This document shows, one piece after another, positions 24,639-34,411 of a stretch of DNA of 64,000 nucleotides (within the stretch, counting starts at the first letter, position 1; each line of letters begins with the position of its first letter). Source of the stretch: Prevotella sp. (GTDB taxonomy: Bacteria > Bacteroidota > Bacteroidia > Bacteroidales > Bacteroidaceae); contig JAJPYN010000004.1 in the NCBI GenBank assembly GCA_021204905.1, forward strand, positions 1 through 64,000. The letters run 5' to 3'. The translations under genes and the position numbers were made by a program. Below the pieces are notes generated by a model. That model was given only the letters and a program-made list of their open reading frames with translations. It searched no databases and was not told the DNA's origin.

Positions 24639-27600
24639 ATGGAGACAACGAAAAACTTTGGTTTGTATAACCCGGCCTATGAGCACGACTCGTGCGGCGT
24701 GGGCATGGTGGTGAATATTCACGGCGGCAAGAGCCACGAGCTGGTGGACAACGCCCTGCGCGTGCTGGAAAACATGGAGCACCGCGGTGCCGAGACGCGC
24801 GACAAAACGGGCGACGGCGCGGGCATCCTCATCCAGATTCCGCACGAGTTCATCCTTTTGCAAGGCATCCCCGTACCCGAGAAAGGGCGCTACGGCACAG
24901 GCATCGTGTTCCTGCCGAAAGACGAGAAGCGGCAGGCCGAAATCCTTTCCGTGATGATCGAGGAAATCGAGCGCGAAGGCCTGAATTTAATGCACCTGCG
25001 CAACGTGCCGGTGAACCCCGAGGTACTCGGCGAAGGAGCACACCGCACCGAACCCGACGTGAAGCAGATGTTCATCACGGGCGCGGCCGACGACGATAAT
25101 GCCGGCAGCACGCTCAGCCGCACCCTTTACAAAATCCGCAAGCGCATCGAGCGGCGCATCAGCGACGAGGATTTCTACATCTGTTCGCTGTCGAACAAGA
25201 GCATTATTTACAAAGGTATGCTCACGTCGGGCCAGCTGCGGCGGTATTACAAAGACCTCTCCAACGACTATTTCACCAGCGGCCTGGCCATTGTCCACTC
25301 GCGCTTTTCAACAAACACGTTCCCGAAATGGAAGCTCGCGCAACCGTTCCGCTACCTCTGCCACAACGGCGAGATCAACACCGTGCGCGGCAACCGGGCG
25401 TGGATGAAGGCGCGCGAAGCCGTACTCTCCTCGCCGGCGCTGGGCGACATCAAGGACATCGCGCCCATCCTGCAAGAAGACATGAGCGACTCCGCCTCGC
25501 TCGACAACGTGTTCGAATTCCTCGTCATGAGCGGCATGTCGCTACCGCAAGCGATGGCCATCCTCGTGCCGGAATCGTTCAACGACAAGAACCCGATTTC
25601 GGAAGATTTAAAGGCCTTCTACGAATATTATTCCATCCTGATGGAACCCTGGGACGGCCCCGCCGCACTGCTCTTCTCCGACGGGCGCTTCGCGGGCGGA
25701 ATGCTCGATCGCAACGGTCTGCGCCCCAGCCGCTACACCATCACGAAACAAGGTATGATGGTTGTCGCCAGCGAGGTCGGCGTGATGGATTTCGAACCCG
25801 GCGACATCGTGGCGAAAGGTCGTTTGCAACCGGGCAAAATCCTGCTTGTCGACACGCAAGAAAGCCGCATTTACTACGACGGCGAGATCAAGGAACAGCT
25901 CGCTAAGGAGCACCCTTACCGCCAGTGGCTCTCGGCCAACCGCATCCAGCTCGAGAAGCTCCGCAGCGGCCGCAAGGTGGACAACACCGTGCCCGATTAC
26001 GACCGCAAACTCATCAATTTCGGCTTCGGACGCGAGGACATCAACAACACCATCATTCCGATGTGCACCACCGGCCAGGAACCCTCCGCGGCAATGGGCA
26101 ACGACACGCCGCTCGCTGTCATCTCCGACCGCCCGCAAATCCTTTTCGACTATTTCCGCCAGCAGTTCGCGCAAGTGACGAACCCCGCCATCGACCCCAT
26201 CCGCGAGGAGCTTGTCATGTCGCTCATCGAGTACATCGGGCGCGTCGGCAGCGGCATCCTCACCCCCGACGAGTCGAACTGCAAAATGGTGCGCCTGCCG
26301 CAACCGGTTTTAACGAACACCGAGCTCGACATCCTTTGCAACATTCGTTATAAAGGCTTCAAAACCATCAAGTTACCGATGCTCTTCGACCCTGCGAAAG
26401 GCGAAAGCGCGTTGCGGGCGGCGCTCGATTCGCTGTGCAAACAAGCCGCGCAAAGCGTCGATAACGGCGTGAACTACATCATCCTCTCCGACCGCGATGT
26501 CGACGCCGCACACGCTGCCATACCGTCGTTGCTGGCCGTGAGCGCGGTCCACCATTTCCTCATCGACGCGGGCAAGCGCGTGCAGACGGCCCTCATCGTC
26601 GAGTCCGGCGAAATAAAAGAGGTGATGCACGCCGCACTGCTGCTCGGCTACGGCGCCAGCGCCATCTGCCCGTACATGGCCTTCGCCCTGCTCGACCGCC
26701 TCGTGAAAGACCATAAAATCGCCGAAGAATATTCCACGGCGGAGAAAAATTACATCCGCGCCATCGACAAAGGCCTTAAAAAGATTATGTCGAAAATGGG
26801 CATATCCACCATCCGCAGCTATCGCGGCGCGAAAATATTCGAGTCCATCGGCCTGTCAGAAGGCTTGCTGAAAAAATATTTCGGCACCGACCAATCCACC
26901 GTCGGAGGCATCGGCCTGCACGACATCGCGCGCGACGCGGCACGTTTCCACGAGATGGCATACAAGCCCGACGATGCGCCGACGCTAATAAACAAAGGGC
27001 TTTTCTCGTTCCGCAAGGACGGCATACGCCACGCATGGACGCCCGAAGCCATCACCACGCTGCAACTAGCCACGCGCCTCGCTTCGTACAAGAAATTCAA
27101 GGAGTGGGAGCAGATTATTGACAACCAAGAAAAGCCTATTTTCCTGCGCGATTTCATGGGCTTGAAATTCGCGAAGAAGCCAGTGCCTATTGACGAAGTG
27201 GAGAGTGTCGAAAGCATCGTGAAGCACTTCGTAACGGGCGGCATGTCGTTCGGCGCGCTCTCCATCGAAGCCCACGAAGCATTGGCCGTGGCGATGAACA
27301 AGATCGGCGGACGAAGCAACACCGGCGAAGGCGGCGAGGACAACACGCGCTACCACACCGAGCGCGACGGCGTGAGCCTCTCGTCGAAAACCAAGCAGAT
27401 CGCCTCGGGCCGCTTCGGCGTAACGGCGGAATACCTCGTGAATGCTGAGGAGATACAAATCAAAGTGGCACAAGGCGCAAAGCCCGGCGAAGGCGGCCAG
27501 CTGCCCGGGTTCAAGGTGAACAACATCATCGCCAAAACGCGCAACTCCATCCCCGGCATTACGCTCATCTCGCCGCCGCCCCACCATGATATTTACTCCA

Positions 27601-29138
27601 TCGAGGACCTCGCGCAACTCATTTTCGACCTGAAAAACATCAACCCGCAAGCGGCCGTGTCCGTAAAGCTCGTGGCCGAAAGCGGCGTGGGTACAGTCGC
27701 GGCGGGCGTGGCGAAAGCGAAGGCCGACCTCATCGTCATCTCCGGCGCGGAAGGCGGCACGGGCGCATCACCGGCCTCGTCGATGCGGTTCGCCGGCGTG
27801 GAGGCTGAGATTGGTCTGTCGGAGACGCAGCAGACACTCGTCAAAAACGGCCTGCGCGGACAGGTAAGGTTGCAAGTGGACGGCCAGCTGAAAACAGCGC
27901 GCGACGTGGTTTTAATGGCAATGCTCGGCGCCGATGAGTTCGGTTTCGGCACACTGCCGCTCATCGTGCTCGGCTGCGTGATGATGCGCAAATGCAACAC
28001 GAACACGTGCCCCGTCGGCGTGGCGACACAAGACGAAAAACTGCGCGGGCATTTCCGCGGCAAGGCCGAATACGTCGAAAATTTCTTCCTGTTCCTTGCC
28101 GAGCATGTCCGCGAATACCTCGCCGCACTGGGCGTAAAGAAACTTAAAGACATCATCGGCCGGACCGATTTAATCGAAATTTTGCCCGCCGAACAAGGCA
28201 GTAAACAAGGCACGATCGACTTCTCGCGACTGCTCTTCATGGAAAGCACGACGGGCCCGCGCTGCTGGGATCGAAGCGGTTTCACGAAGGTGGAAGGCGT
28301 CAAGGACGAGCTCATCATCAAAGCCGCGCGCGAGGCCTTAGCCAGCAAAGAGGAGATCACGCTCGACTACGCCATAAAGAACACCGACCGCGCAGCAGGC
28401 ACAATGCTCTCGGGCATCATCGCGCGCAAATACGGCGAGCAAGGGCTGCCCGACGGCACGATAAACATCAAGTTCAAAGGGTCGGCAGGACAATCGTTCG
28501 GCGCGTTCGCTGTCAAAGGCGTCTACCTCAAACTCGAAGGCGAATGCAACGATTACTTCGGCAAAGGGCTCTCGGGCGGACGAATCTCCATCCAGCCGCC
28601 GGCACGCTCCGGACAGCATTTCGTCGCCGAAGACAACATAATCGCCGGAAACACAGGCCTTTACGGCGCGACAACGGGCGAGCTGTATGTCAACGGCCGC
28701 GTTGGCGAGCGCTTCGCAGTGCGCAACTCCGGAGCCATCGCCGTGATTGAGGGTGCGGGCGACCATTGCTGCGAATACATGACCGGCGGACGCGTCGTCG
28801 TACTCGGTGCCACAGGCCGCAATTTCGCCGCGGGCATGTCAGGAGGCGTGGCGTACGTCTGGGACAAAGACCATAATTTCGACTATTTCTGCAACATGGA
28901 CCAAGTGGAAATCGACCTCGTCGAAGAGGCGGCCTACCGCAAGGAACTGCACGAGCTCGTGCGACAGCATTACCTCTACACCGGGTCCGCCCTCGCGCGC
29001 CGCATGCTCGACGATTGGAACAAATACATCGACGATTTCATCCAAGTGGTGCCCATCGAATACAAGCGCGTGCTCGAAGAAGAAAAGATGCGCAAACTGC
29101 AAGACAAGATTGCCAATATGCAAATGATAAACTATTAA
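24639..29138 (+). CDS. gltB: Glutamate synthase large subunit
   Basis: Large subunit of glutamate synthase, which makes two glutamates from glutamine and 2-oxoglutarate. The start METTKNFGLYNP is chosen because Cys19 in HDSCGVGM would become the N-terminal catalytic nucleophile after removal of a short propeptide; a longer frame to 24567 lacks support. Order of domains over 1499 residues: glutaminase (about 19-430), central domain, FMN-binding synthase domain with SGAEGGTGASPASSMRFAG and the iron-sulfur Cys cluster MRKCNTNTCPVGVATQ, then the C-terminal beta-helix with GGVAYVWD. It is followed 19 bp later by gltD. Confidence 0.97.
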   Translation: METTKNFGLYNPAYEHDSCGVGMVVNIHGGKSHELVDNALRVLENMEHRGAETRDKTGDGAGILIQIPHEFILLQGIPVPEKGRYGTGIVFLPKDEKRQAEILSVMIEEIEREGLNLMHLRNVPVNPEVLGEGAHRTEPDVKQMFITGAADDDNAGSTLSRTLYKIRKRIERRISDEDFYICSLSNKSIIYKGMLTSGQLRRYYKDLSNDYFTSGLAIVHSRFSTNTFPKWKLAQPFRYLCHNGEINTVRGNRAWMKAREAVLSSPALGDIKDIAPILQEDMSDSASLDNVFEFLVMSGMSLPQAMAILVPESFNDKNPISEDLKAFYEYYSILMEPWDGPAALLFSDGRFAGGMLDRNGLRPSRYTITKQGMMVVASEVGVMDFEPGDIVAKGRLQPGKILLVDTQESRIYYDGEIKEQLAKEHPYRQWLSANRIQLEKLRSGRKVDNTVPDYDRKLINFGFGREDINNTIIPMCTTGQEPSAAMGNDTPLAVISDRPQILFDYFRQQFAQVTNPAIDPIREELVMSLIEYIGRVGSGILTPDESNCKMVRLPQPVLTNTELDILCNIRYKGFKTIKLPMLFDPAKGESALRAALDSLCKQAAQSVDNGVNYIILSDRDVDAAHAAIPSLLAVSAVHHFLIDAGKRVQTALIVESGEIKEVMHAALLLGYGASAICPYMAFALLDRLVKDHKIAEEYSTAEKNYIRAIDKGLKKIMSKMGISTIRSYRGAKIFESIGLSEGLLKKYFGTDQSTVGGIGLHDIARDAARFHEMAYKPDDAPTLINKGLFSFRKDGIRHAWTPEAITTLQLATRLASYKKFKEWEQIIDNQEKPIFLRDFMGLKFAKKPVPIDEVESVESIVKHFVTGGMSFGALSIEAHEALAVAMNKIGGRSNTGEGGEDNTRYHTERDGVSLSSKTKQIASGRFGVTAEYLVNAEEIQIKVAQGAKPGEGGQLPGFKVNNIIAKTRNSIPGITLISPPPHHDIYSIEDLAQLIFDLKNINPQAAVSVKLVAESGVGTVAAGVAKAKADLIVISGAEGGTGASPASSMRFAGVEAEIGLSETQQTLVKNGLRGQVRLQVDGQLKTARDVVLMAMLGADEFGFGTLPLIVLGCVMMRKCNTNTCPVGVATQDEKLRGHFRGKAEYVENFFLFLAEHVREYLAALGVKKLKDIIGRTDLIEILPAEQGSKQGTIDFSRLLFMESTTGPRCWDRSGFTKVEGVKDELIIKAAREALASKEEITLDYAIKNTDRAAGTMLSGIIARKYGEQGLPDGTINIKFKGSAGQSFGAFAVKGVYLKLEGECNDYFGKGLSGGRISIQPPARSGQHFVAEDNIIAGNTGLYGATTGELYVNGRVGERFAVRNSGAIAVIEGAGDHCCEYMTGGRVVVLGATGRNFAAGMSGGVAYVWDKDHNFDYFCNMDQVEIDLVEEAAYRKELHELVRQHYLYTGSALARRMLDDWNKYIDDFIQVVPIEYKRVLEEEKMRKLQDKIANMQMINY

Positions 29139-29157
29139 AAACGAGACGATTAACGAT

Positions 29158-30522
29158 ATGGGAAAGCTTAAAGCATTCATGGAAATTCCGCGTCTCGAAG
29201 CGGGTTACCGCCCCGTGCACGACCGCGTGAAAGACTTCAGCGAAGTGGAGCAAACGCTCAACACCAAACAGCGCAAAGAGCAAGCGGCAAGGTGCATGGA
29301 CTGCGGCGTGCCCTTCTGCCACTGGGCCTGCCCGCTGGGGAATAAAGCGCCGGAATGGAACGACGCCCTCTGCAAAGGCGAATGGGAACTGGCCTACCGC
29401 CTGCTCAACGCCACAAACGATTTCCCCGAATTCACCGGCCGCATCTGCCCCGCGCTATGCGAAAAAGCGTGCGTGCTGAACCTTACCCTTCACGAACCCA
29501 CCACCAACCGCGAGAACGAAGCGGCCATAACGGAAGCGGCGTGGCGCGAAGGATACATCACGCAAGGCAACTACAAACGCAACGGCAAATCGGTCGCAGT
29601 AATCGGTGCCGGACCCGCGGGATTAGTTGCCGCCAACCGCCTTAATAAAAAGGGCTACAACGTAACGGTGTTCGACCGCAACGAAGCTGCCGGCGGCCTG
29701 CTGCGATACGGCATCCCGAACTTCAAACTTAACAAAACAATCATCGACCGGCGAATAAACATGCTCTGCCGCGAAGGCATCAAATTTGTTTATAACACCG
29801 ACATCGACCTTAGCAAACTCGCGTCAACGAACAAGCTGCCCGGGCAAGACGATTTCGACGCGTACATCGTGGCAACAGGCACGCCCCAAGCACGCGACCT
29901 GCCCATCCCCGGACGCAACCTGAAAGGCATCTATTTCGCCCTCGACATGCTCGCGCAACAAAACCGCATCCTCGCCGGCGCCGACTTCCCCAAAGACGAA
30001 ATTGTCAGCGCAAAAGACAAGGACGTGCTCGTCATCGGAGGCGGCGACACCGGCAGCGACTGCATCGGCACATCGCATAGGCAAGGCTGCAAAACAGTAA
30101 CGCAAATCGAGATTATGCCCAAGCCTGTCGACGGCCCCGACGACCCGCAAAACCCCTGGCCCAACTGGCCGCGAACGCTCAAGACAACATCGTCGCACGA
30201 AGAGGGTTGCCTCCGCCGCTGGAACATCAATTCGCTCGAATTCCTCGGCAAAGACGGCCGCTTGACAGGAGTAAAGGTGCAGCCGATTGACTGGAAACCC
30301 AACCCCGACGGCGGACGGCCCTTGATGGTGGCCGCAGGCAAAGAAGAAATCATCAAATGCGACCTCGTCCTCCTCGCCCTCGGCTTCATCAAACCGCAGC
30401 AGCCCGTCTTCCCCAAGAACGTCGTCGTGGCAGGCGATGCCGCAGCGGGCCCCTCCCTCGTCGTGCGTGCCATGGCCTCCGGACGCGATGCAGCAATGGA
30501 GATTGATAAAATGCTTCGCTGA
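29158..30522 (+). CDS. gltD: Glutamate synthase small subunit
   Basis: Flavoprotein subunit that passes electrons from NAD(P)H to GltB. The 454-residue protein has two N-terminal Fe-S clusters in RCMDCGVPFCHWACPLGN (about 43-60) and GRICPALCEKACVLN (about 95-109), the FAD site VAVIGAGPAGLVAANRL (about 144-160) and the NADPH site VLVIGGGDTGSDCIG (about 288-302). It completes the gltBD operon; a hairpin terminator follows. Confidence 0.97.
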   Translation: MGKLKAFMEIPRLEAGYRPVHDRVKDFSEVEQTLNTKQRKEQAARCMDCGVPFCHWACPLGNKAPEWNDALCKGEWELAYRLLNATNDFPEFTGRICPALCEKACVLNLTLHEPTTNRENEAAITEAAWREGYITQGNYKRNGKSVAVIGAGPAGLVAANRLNKKGYNVTVFDRNEAAGGLLRYGIPNFKLNKTIIDRRINMLCREGIKFVYNTDIDLSKLASTNKLPGQDDFDAYIVATGTPQARDLPIPGRNLKGIYFALDMLAQQNRILAGADFPKDEIVSAKDKDVLVIGGGDTGSDCIGTSHRQGCKTVTQIEIMPKPVDGPDDPQNPWPNWPRTLKTTSSHEEGCLRRWNINSLEFLGKDGRLTGVKVQPIDWKPNPDGGRPLMVAAGKEEIIKCDLVLLALGFIKPQQPVFPKNVVVAGDAAAGPSLVVRAMASGRDAAMEIDKMLR

Positions 30523-30569
30523 GAAATAGCTGCTTTTGACGCTAATCCGGTTACAACGGAAAAAACAAA

Positions 30570-30617
30570 GCCCGCAACGTAAACTTGTATTAAGGAATTG
30601 CGCTGCGGGCATTTTTG
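30570..30617 (+). terminator. gltBD intrinsic terminator
   Basis: GCCCGCA (30570-30576) pairs with TGCGGGC (30604-30610), followed by ATTTTTG, about 50 bp after gltD. Confidence 0.65.
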
Positions 30618-30731
30618 TTGCCCTTTTACGGTCAATCAGACTTAATAATTCTATTGTCAATGTCGGCTTTGGGGGATTAGAATGAATGCATGTGAATACG
30701 CGCTGATTGTTGTATAAGCATTTGGCGATAT

Positions 30732-31532
30732 TCATTCTGTTGGCGACGACCACCACCCGTAAAAATTAAACGCCTGCCATTCACGACCTTCATAGGGTAC
30801 AATTAATTGCGCCTTATTTACATCCATCTCATCAACTATAATATTGCTTACATAGTTACTCACCGTTACTTGTACTGTCTCTGGTGCGTTCTCGTCAGCA
30901 AAATAGTTGATAATTCCCTTCAAGCGAACCGGACTTTCGCTGTAATCATTAAACTGCCAAGCGGCTCCTTTCTTAAGTTTTGTCTCTGCCTTGGTCTTCG
31001 GATCTATATATGTTTGAAGCCGATGAGAAACTGCACCCACGTCCCTTACAATATTCCTTATGTTTCCAAAGAAATATACACTGTAAGCTGATTGTGGCGC
31101 AATGGTTACAATCTTTTGCTCCACAATAGTTGTCGACGAACCTTGCGTCTGATTGCTCCCTACATCAATGCCGCTCATCAATGCGCCCAATCCGCCGCCG
31201 ACACCCATCGCGCGAGCCACGCCGCCTAAATTAACATTAGTTCCCGAACCTTGTGATGTAGAGGTAGTAGTTATGGCATTGGAGAATAAACACGTGGGAA
31301 CATCATTCAAATAGGCGAATGAAGTCTCCTTGTTAAGATAAATAATATGATTCGTCTTGTTGCGAATTATGAGTTCTCTGTTGATGATTAAAACCACTAC
31401 ATTGTCGTCCTCGTACCGCTGATTTGCATCTTCGGAGAAAATACAATATGTTCCCTTTCTGCCCGCGAATGCGGAAATTGCAGTCATACTTAGCACGACA
31501 GTGCAAATCAAAATTAATGTTTTATGTTTCAT
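30732..31532 (-). CDS. Secreted protein of unknown function
   Basis: A 266-residue protein with a clear signal peptide (MKHKTLILICTVVLSMTAIS, then AFAG). I do not recognise the family. Visible in it: an N-terminal beta-rich part with IINRELIIRNKTNHIIYLNKETSFAY, a Gly-rich, low-complexity middle (GSGTNVNLGGVARAMGVGGG) that could form a loop or membrane-interacting segment, and a C-terminal beta-rich half. The name-less layout resembles small exported proteins of gut Bacteroidales. Its DNA is clearly more AT-rich than the neighbours, suggesting transfer. Upstream is a leader of about 285 nt with inverted repeats and a possible promoter. Confidence 0.75.
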   Translation of the reverse strand: MKHKTLILICTVVLSMTAISAFAGRKGTYCIFSEDANQRYEDDNVVVLIINRELIIRNKTNHIIYLNKETSFAYLNDVPTCLFSNAITTTSTSQGSGTNVNLGGVARAMGVGGGLGALMSGIDVGSNQTQGSSTTIVEQKIVTIAPQSAYSVYFFGNIRNIVRDVGAVSHRLQTYIDPKTKAETKLKKGAAWQFNDYSESPVRLKGIINYFADENAPETVQVTVSNYVSNIIVDEMDVNKAQLIVPYEGREWQAFNFYGWWSSPTE

Positions 31533-31576
31533 TGTTAAATAAATTAGATGTTTGATTATTTACATTTTACCAGTCC

Positions 31577-31680
31577 CGATACCTGAAATGGAGACAATAA
31601 AAAACGTGGACTGATAGCTTCGTCTACGTCCTCAAGGTATCGCCAAACACCGCATATTCATAAACAAGTATAAGTCCACG
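31577..31680 (-). promoter_or_regulatory. Candidate structured 5' leader with competing stems
   Basis: Three complementary pairs interleave: CGATACCT (31577-31584) with AGGTATCG (31635-31642), CGTGGACT (31605-31612) with AGTCCACG (31673-31680), and ACGTGGAC (31604-31611) with GTCTACGT (31622-31629). The first two cross, as in a pseudoknot. The last two share the same strand segment, so only one can form at a time. All lie between the minus-strand -7 element at 31820 and the start codon at 31532. No known riboswitch class is recognised. Confidence 0.4.
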
Positions 31681-31819
31681 CCGATACGCGTGAACGTTTA
31701 ACTGTTACTCTTGAATATTAGTGAAATTGGCGATTTCAGAGGGCAAGAATAAAGCTAACGCTTTCTATTTTAATGTCCTTTTTTATTCTACATAGGCGCA
31801 ATTTTTTTGTTTCATTCTG

Positions 31820-31827
31820 CAAAGATA
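31820..31827 (-). promoter_or_regulatory. -7 element upstream of the orphan secreted protein gene
   Basis: TATCTTTG on the minus strand, about 290 bp before the ATG at 31532. No clear TTTG at -33. Confidence 0.4.
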
Positions 31828-31945
31828 GGGCATTATCCGAGAATGATTTAGCGTAAACGCCGGATAAATTCAAATATGACATAAGAAAAGCAATTCTTAT
31901 TCGCTTGCGAGGGAAACGCATTGCCGGTATAACAAGCCGCTATCA

Positions 31946-31977
31946 TTTGCATTTAACGATTATTTCGGCTAATTTTG
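31946..31977 (+). promoter_or_regulatory. argS promoter
   Basis: TTTG (31946-31949), 20 bases, TAATTTTG (31970-31977). It overlaps the TTG of a longer open frame, which supports the ATG at 32005 as the true argS start. Confidence 0.6.
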
Positions 31978-32004
31978 CGACTTGAACAAAACGATAACGA
32001 AGAA

Positions 32005-33798
32005 ATGACCATCGAGGAACAAATCATAGAAACCGCGCTCAAAGCAGTCAGCAGCCTCTACGGTACGGAGCTGCCCGCCGGCACGTTGCAAGTGCAGAAA
32101 ACGCGCCCCGACTACGAAGGCCACCTGACCATCGTCGTCTTCCCGCTGCTGAAAATATCGCGCAAATCGCCCGAAGCAACGGCCGAAGAGCTCGGCAGCT
32201 ATCTCCTCCGCGAGAGCAAAATCGTCAGCGCGTACAACGTCGTGAAAGGTTTTCTCAACCTCAGCATCGCGCCTGAAGCATGGGCCGTTTTACTCGCCGA
32301 CATCAATAGCGACAGGCAGTTCGGCACAACCGCCGCAACGGAAAACAGTCCGCTCGTGATGATTGAATATTCGTCGCCGAACACGAACAAACCGCTGCAC
32401 CTCGGACACGTGCGCAACAACCTGCTGGGCTGGTCGCTCGCAAAAATCCTCGCCGCAAACGGCAACCGCGTGGTGAAGACGAACATCGTGAACGACCGCG
32501 GCATTCACATCTGCAAATCGATGCTGGCGTGGCTGAAATTCGGCAACGGCGAGACGCCGGAATCGTCGGGCAAGAAAGGCGACCACCTCATCGGCGACTA
32601 CTACGTGGCGTTCGACAAGCACTATCGCGAAGAGGTGGCGGCGCTCGTGGCCAAAGGCATGGACGAAGAGACGGCGAAGGCGGAGGCACCGCTGATGAAA
32701 GAGGCGCGCGCGATGCTCGTCAAATGGGAGCACGGCGACGAGGAAGTAAGGCGGCTATGGGCGAAGATGAACGAGTGGGTTTATGCCGGTTTCGACGAGA
32801 CATACCGCATGCTCGGCGTCAGTTTCGACAAGATTTACTACGAGTCGGAGACCTATCTGGAAGGGCGCGAAAAGGTGATTGAAGGTCTGCAAAAAGGGTT
32901 GTTCTACCGCCGCGACGACGGTTCCGTCTGGGCCGATCTGCGCTCCGACGGCCTCGACGAGAAACTGCTTTTGCGCTCCGACGGCACCTCGGTCTACATG
33001 ACGCAGGACATCGGCACGGCCAAGCTGCGCTACGAGGATTACCCCATCGACAAGATGATTTACGTCGTGGGCAACGAGCAGAATTACCATTTCCAAGTGC
33101 TCGCCATTTTGCTCGATAAACTCGGGTTCAAATGGGGCAAAACGCTGACGCACTTCTCCTACGGCATGGTCGAGCTGCCCGCCGGACGGATGAAAAGCCG
33201 CGAAGGAACGGTGGTCGATGCCGACGAACTGATGGCCGAAATGATACGCCGCGCGCGCGAAACAGCCGATGAAACCGGTAAATTTGGCGACATGAGCGAG
33301 GGCGAAAAGCAGGAAGTGGCGCGAGTTGTAGGGCTCGGCGCGTTGAAATATTTCATCCTGAAAGTGGACGCACGCAAAAACATGCTCTTCAACCCCGAAG
33401 AAAGCATCGATTTCAACGGAAATACCGGGCCTTTTATTCAATACACCCACGCGCGGATCCGCTCCATCCTGCGCAAGGCGGCTGCCGCAGGCATCACAGT
33501 TCCCGACACGCCCGGCACAACTTATCAGCCCAACGAAAAAGAGATCGAGCTCATCCGCAAAATCAGCGAATACCCCGCCGCCGTCGCGCAAGCCGGCAAG
33601 GATTATTCGCCGTCGGTCATCGCCAACTATGCCTACGACCTGACCAAGACTTTCAACCAGTTCTACCACGATTATTCCGTGCTCAACGCCGCCGGCGACG
33701 ACGAGAAAACATTCCGGCTCGTGCTGGCGGAAAATGTTGGGAAAACCATCAAAAGCGCAATGGATCTGCTCGGCATAGAGGTGCCGGAGAGGATGTAA
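32005..33798 (+). CDS. argS: Arginine--tRNA ligase
   Basis: Class I synthetase charging tRNA-Arg. The 597-residue protein starts at MTIEEQIIETALKAV; a frame ten codons longer would begin inside the promoter. It has the ArgRS N-terminal additional domain, the HIGH-type signature SSPNTNKPLHLGHVRNN (about residues 123-139), TQDIGTAKLRYED, the KMSKS-like GRMKSREGTVVDADE (about 394-408) and an all-helical C-terminal anticodon domain with the usual FNQFYHDYSVLNA. tRNA-Arg(CCG), one of its substrates, is encoded at 38701-38774. Confidence 0.96.
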   Translation: MTIEEQIIETALKAVSSLYGTELPAGTLQVQKTRPDYEGHLTIVVFPLLKISRKSPEATAEELGSYLLRESKIVSAYNVVKGFLNLSIAPEAWAVLLADINSDRQFGTTAATENSPLVMIEYSSPNTNKPLHLGHVRNNLLGWSLAKILAANGNRVVKTNIVNDRGIHICKSMLAWLKFGNGETPESSGKKGDHLIGDYYVAFDKHYREEVAALVAKGMDEETAKAEAPLMKEARAMLVKWEHGDEEVRRLWAKMNEWVYAGFDETYRMLGVSFDKIYYESETYLEGREKVIEGLQKGLFYRRDDGSVWADLRSDGLDEKLLLRSDGTSVYMTQDIGTAKLRYEDYPIDKMIYVVGNEQNYHFQVLAILLDKLGFKWGKTLTHFSYGMVELPAGRMKSREGTVVDADELMAEMIRRARETADETGKFGDMSEGEKQEVARVVGLGALKYFILKVDARKNMLFNPEESIDFNGNTGPFIQYTHARIRSILRKAAAAGITVPDTPGTTYQPNEKEIELIRKISEYPAAVAQAGKDYSPSVIANYAYDLTKTFNQFYHDYSVLNAAGDDEKTFRLVLAENVGKTIKSAMDLLGIEVPERM

Positions 33799-33831
33799 GG
33801 AAATAGTTGTAACTTATTAAAAACCAATAAT

Positions 33832-34305
33832 TTGCAAACCGCAGTCAATCCTCCGGACTATCGTTCCGACACCGTCCTGCCGCTGCCGCCGGAGGTGAGG
33901 GCCAACGCGTGGGCGGTGGATGCCTCGTGCCCCGGCAACCCCGGTCCTACCGAGTACCGCTGCATCGACCTTGCGACAGGCGAGCAGGTATTCCATTTCG
34001 GCACCATCCTCGCCACAAACAACATCGGCGAATTCCTTGCCGTCGTTCACGCCCTCGCACTAATGAATCAGCGCGGCATCAACGACAAAACCATCTACAC
34101 CGACTCGCGCAACGCCATCACGTGGGTGAACAAAAAGCAGTGCAAGACGCGCCTAGAACAGTCTGTGCGCACGCGCGAAGCCTTCGATCTCATACGCCGC
34201 GCAGAGAAGTGGTTGCGGCAGCACGCCATAACCGTCCCCATCATCAAATGGGAGACAAAAGCGTGGGGTGAGATACCCGCGGACTTCGGCAGGAAAAACG
34301 CCTGA
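33832..34305 (+). CDS. Ribonuclease H family protein
   Basis: A 157-residue RNase H type I fold. The catalytic acids are visible: Asp in ANAWAVDASCPGNPGPTEY (about residue 28), Glu in NNIGEFLAVVHALAL (about 64), Asp in IYTDSRNAITWV (about 92) and the final Asp in EIPADFGRK. It lacks the eukaryotic-type N-terminal hybrid-binding domain. The predicted role is cutting RNA in RNA-DNA hybrids. The start is a TTG codon, 33 bp after argS; other starts are possible. Confidence 0.9.
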   Translation: MQTAVNPPDYRSDTVLPLPPEVRANAWAVDASCPGNPGPTEYRCIDLATGEQVFHFGTILATNNIGEFLAVVHALALMNQRGINDKTIYTDSRNAITWVNKKQCKTRLEQSVRTREAFDLIRRAEKWLRQHAITVPIIKWETKAWGEIPADFGRKNA

Positions 34306-34310
34306 TACAT

Positions 34311-34411
34311 CGGAAAAATCGGGCTTTTTGGACGATTATTACACAAAAGCAGATAAATGTGCAAAATAAGCAATAAAATCATTCAAAACATGCGGAAAAA
34401 TCGGGCTTTTT
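34311..34411 (+). repeat. 19-bp direct repeats 82 bp apart
   Basis: CGGAAAAATCGGGCTTTTT occurs at 34311-34329 and 34393-34411. The DNA between them is AT-rich with no gene. They lie between the RNase H gene and the GH43 relic. The T-run after GGGC could act as a weak terminator. Confidence 0.7.

Larger units (their letters stand above)
31533..32004. other. AT-rich intergenic region between the orphan secreted protein and argS
   Basis: This 470-bp stretch contains the structured leader at 31577-31680, a minus-strand -7 element at 31820-31827 and the argS promoter. A 61-codon minus-strand open frame at 31736-31921 crosses that promoter and I do not accept it as a gene. Confidence 0.55.
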
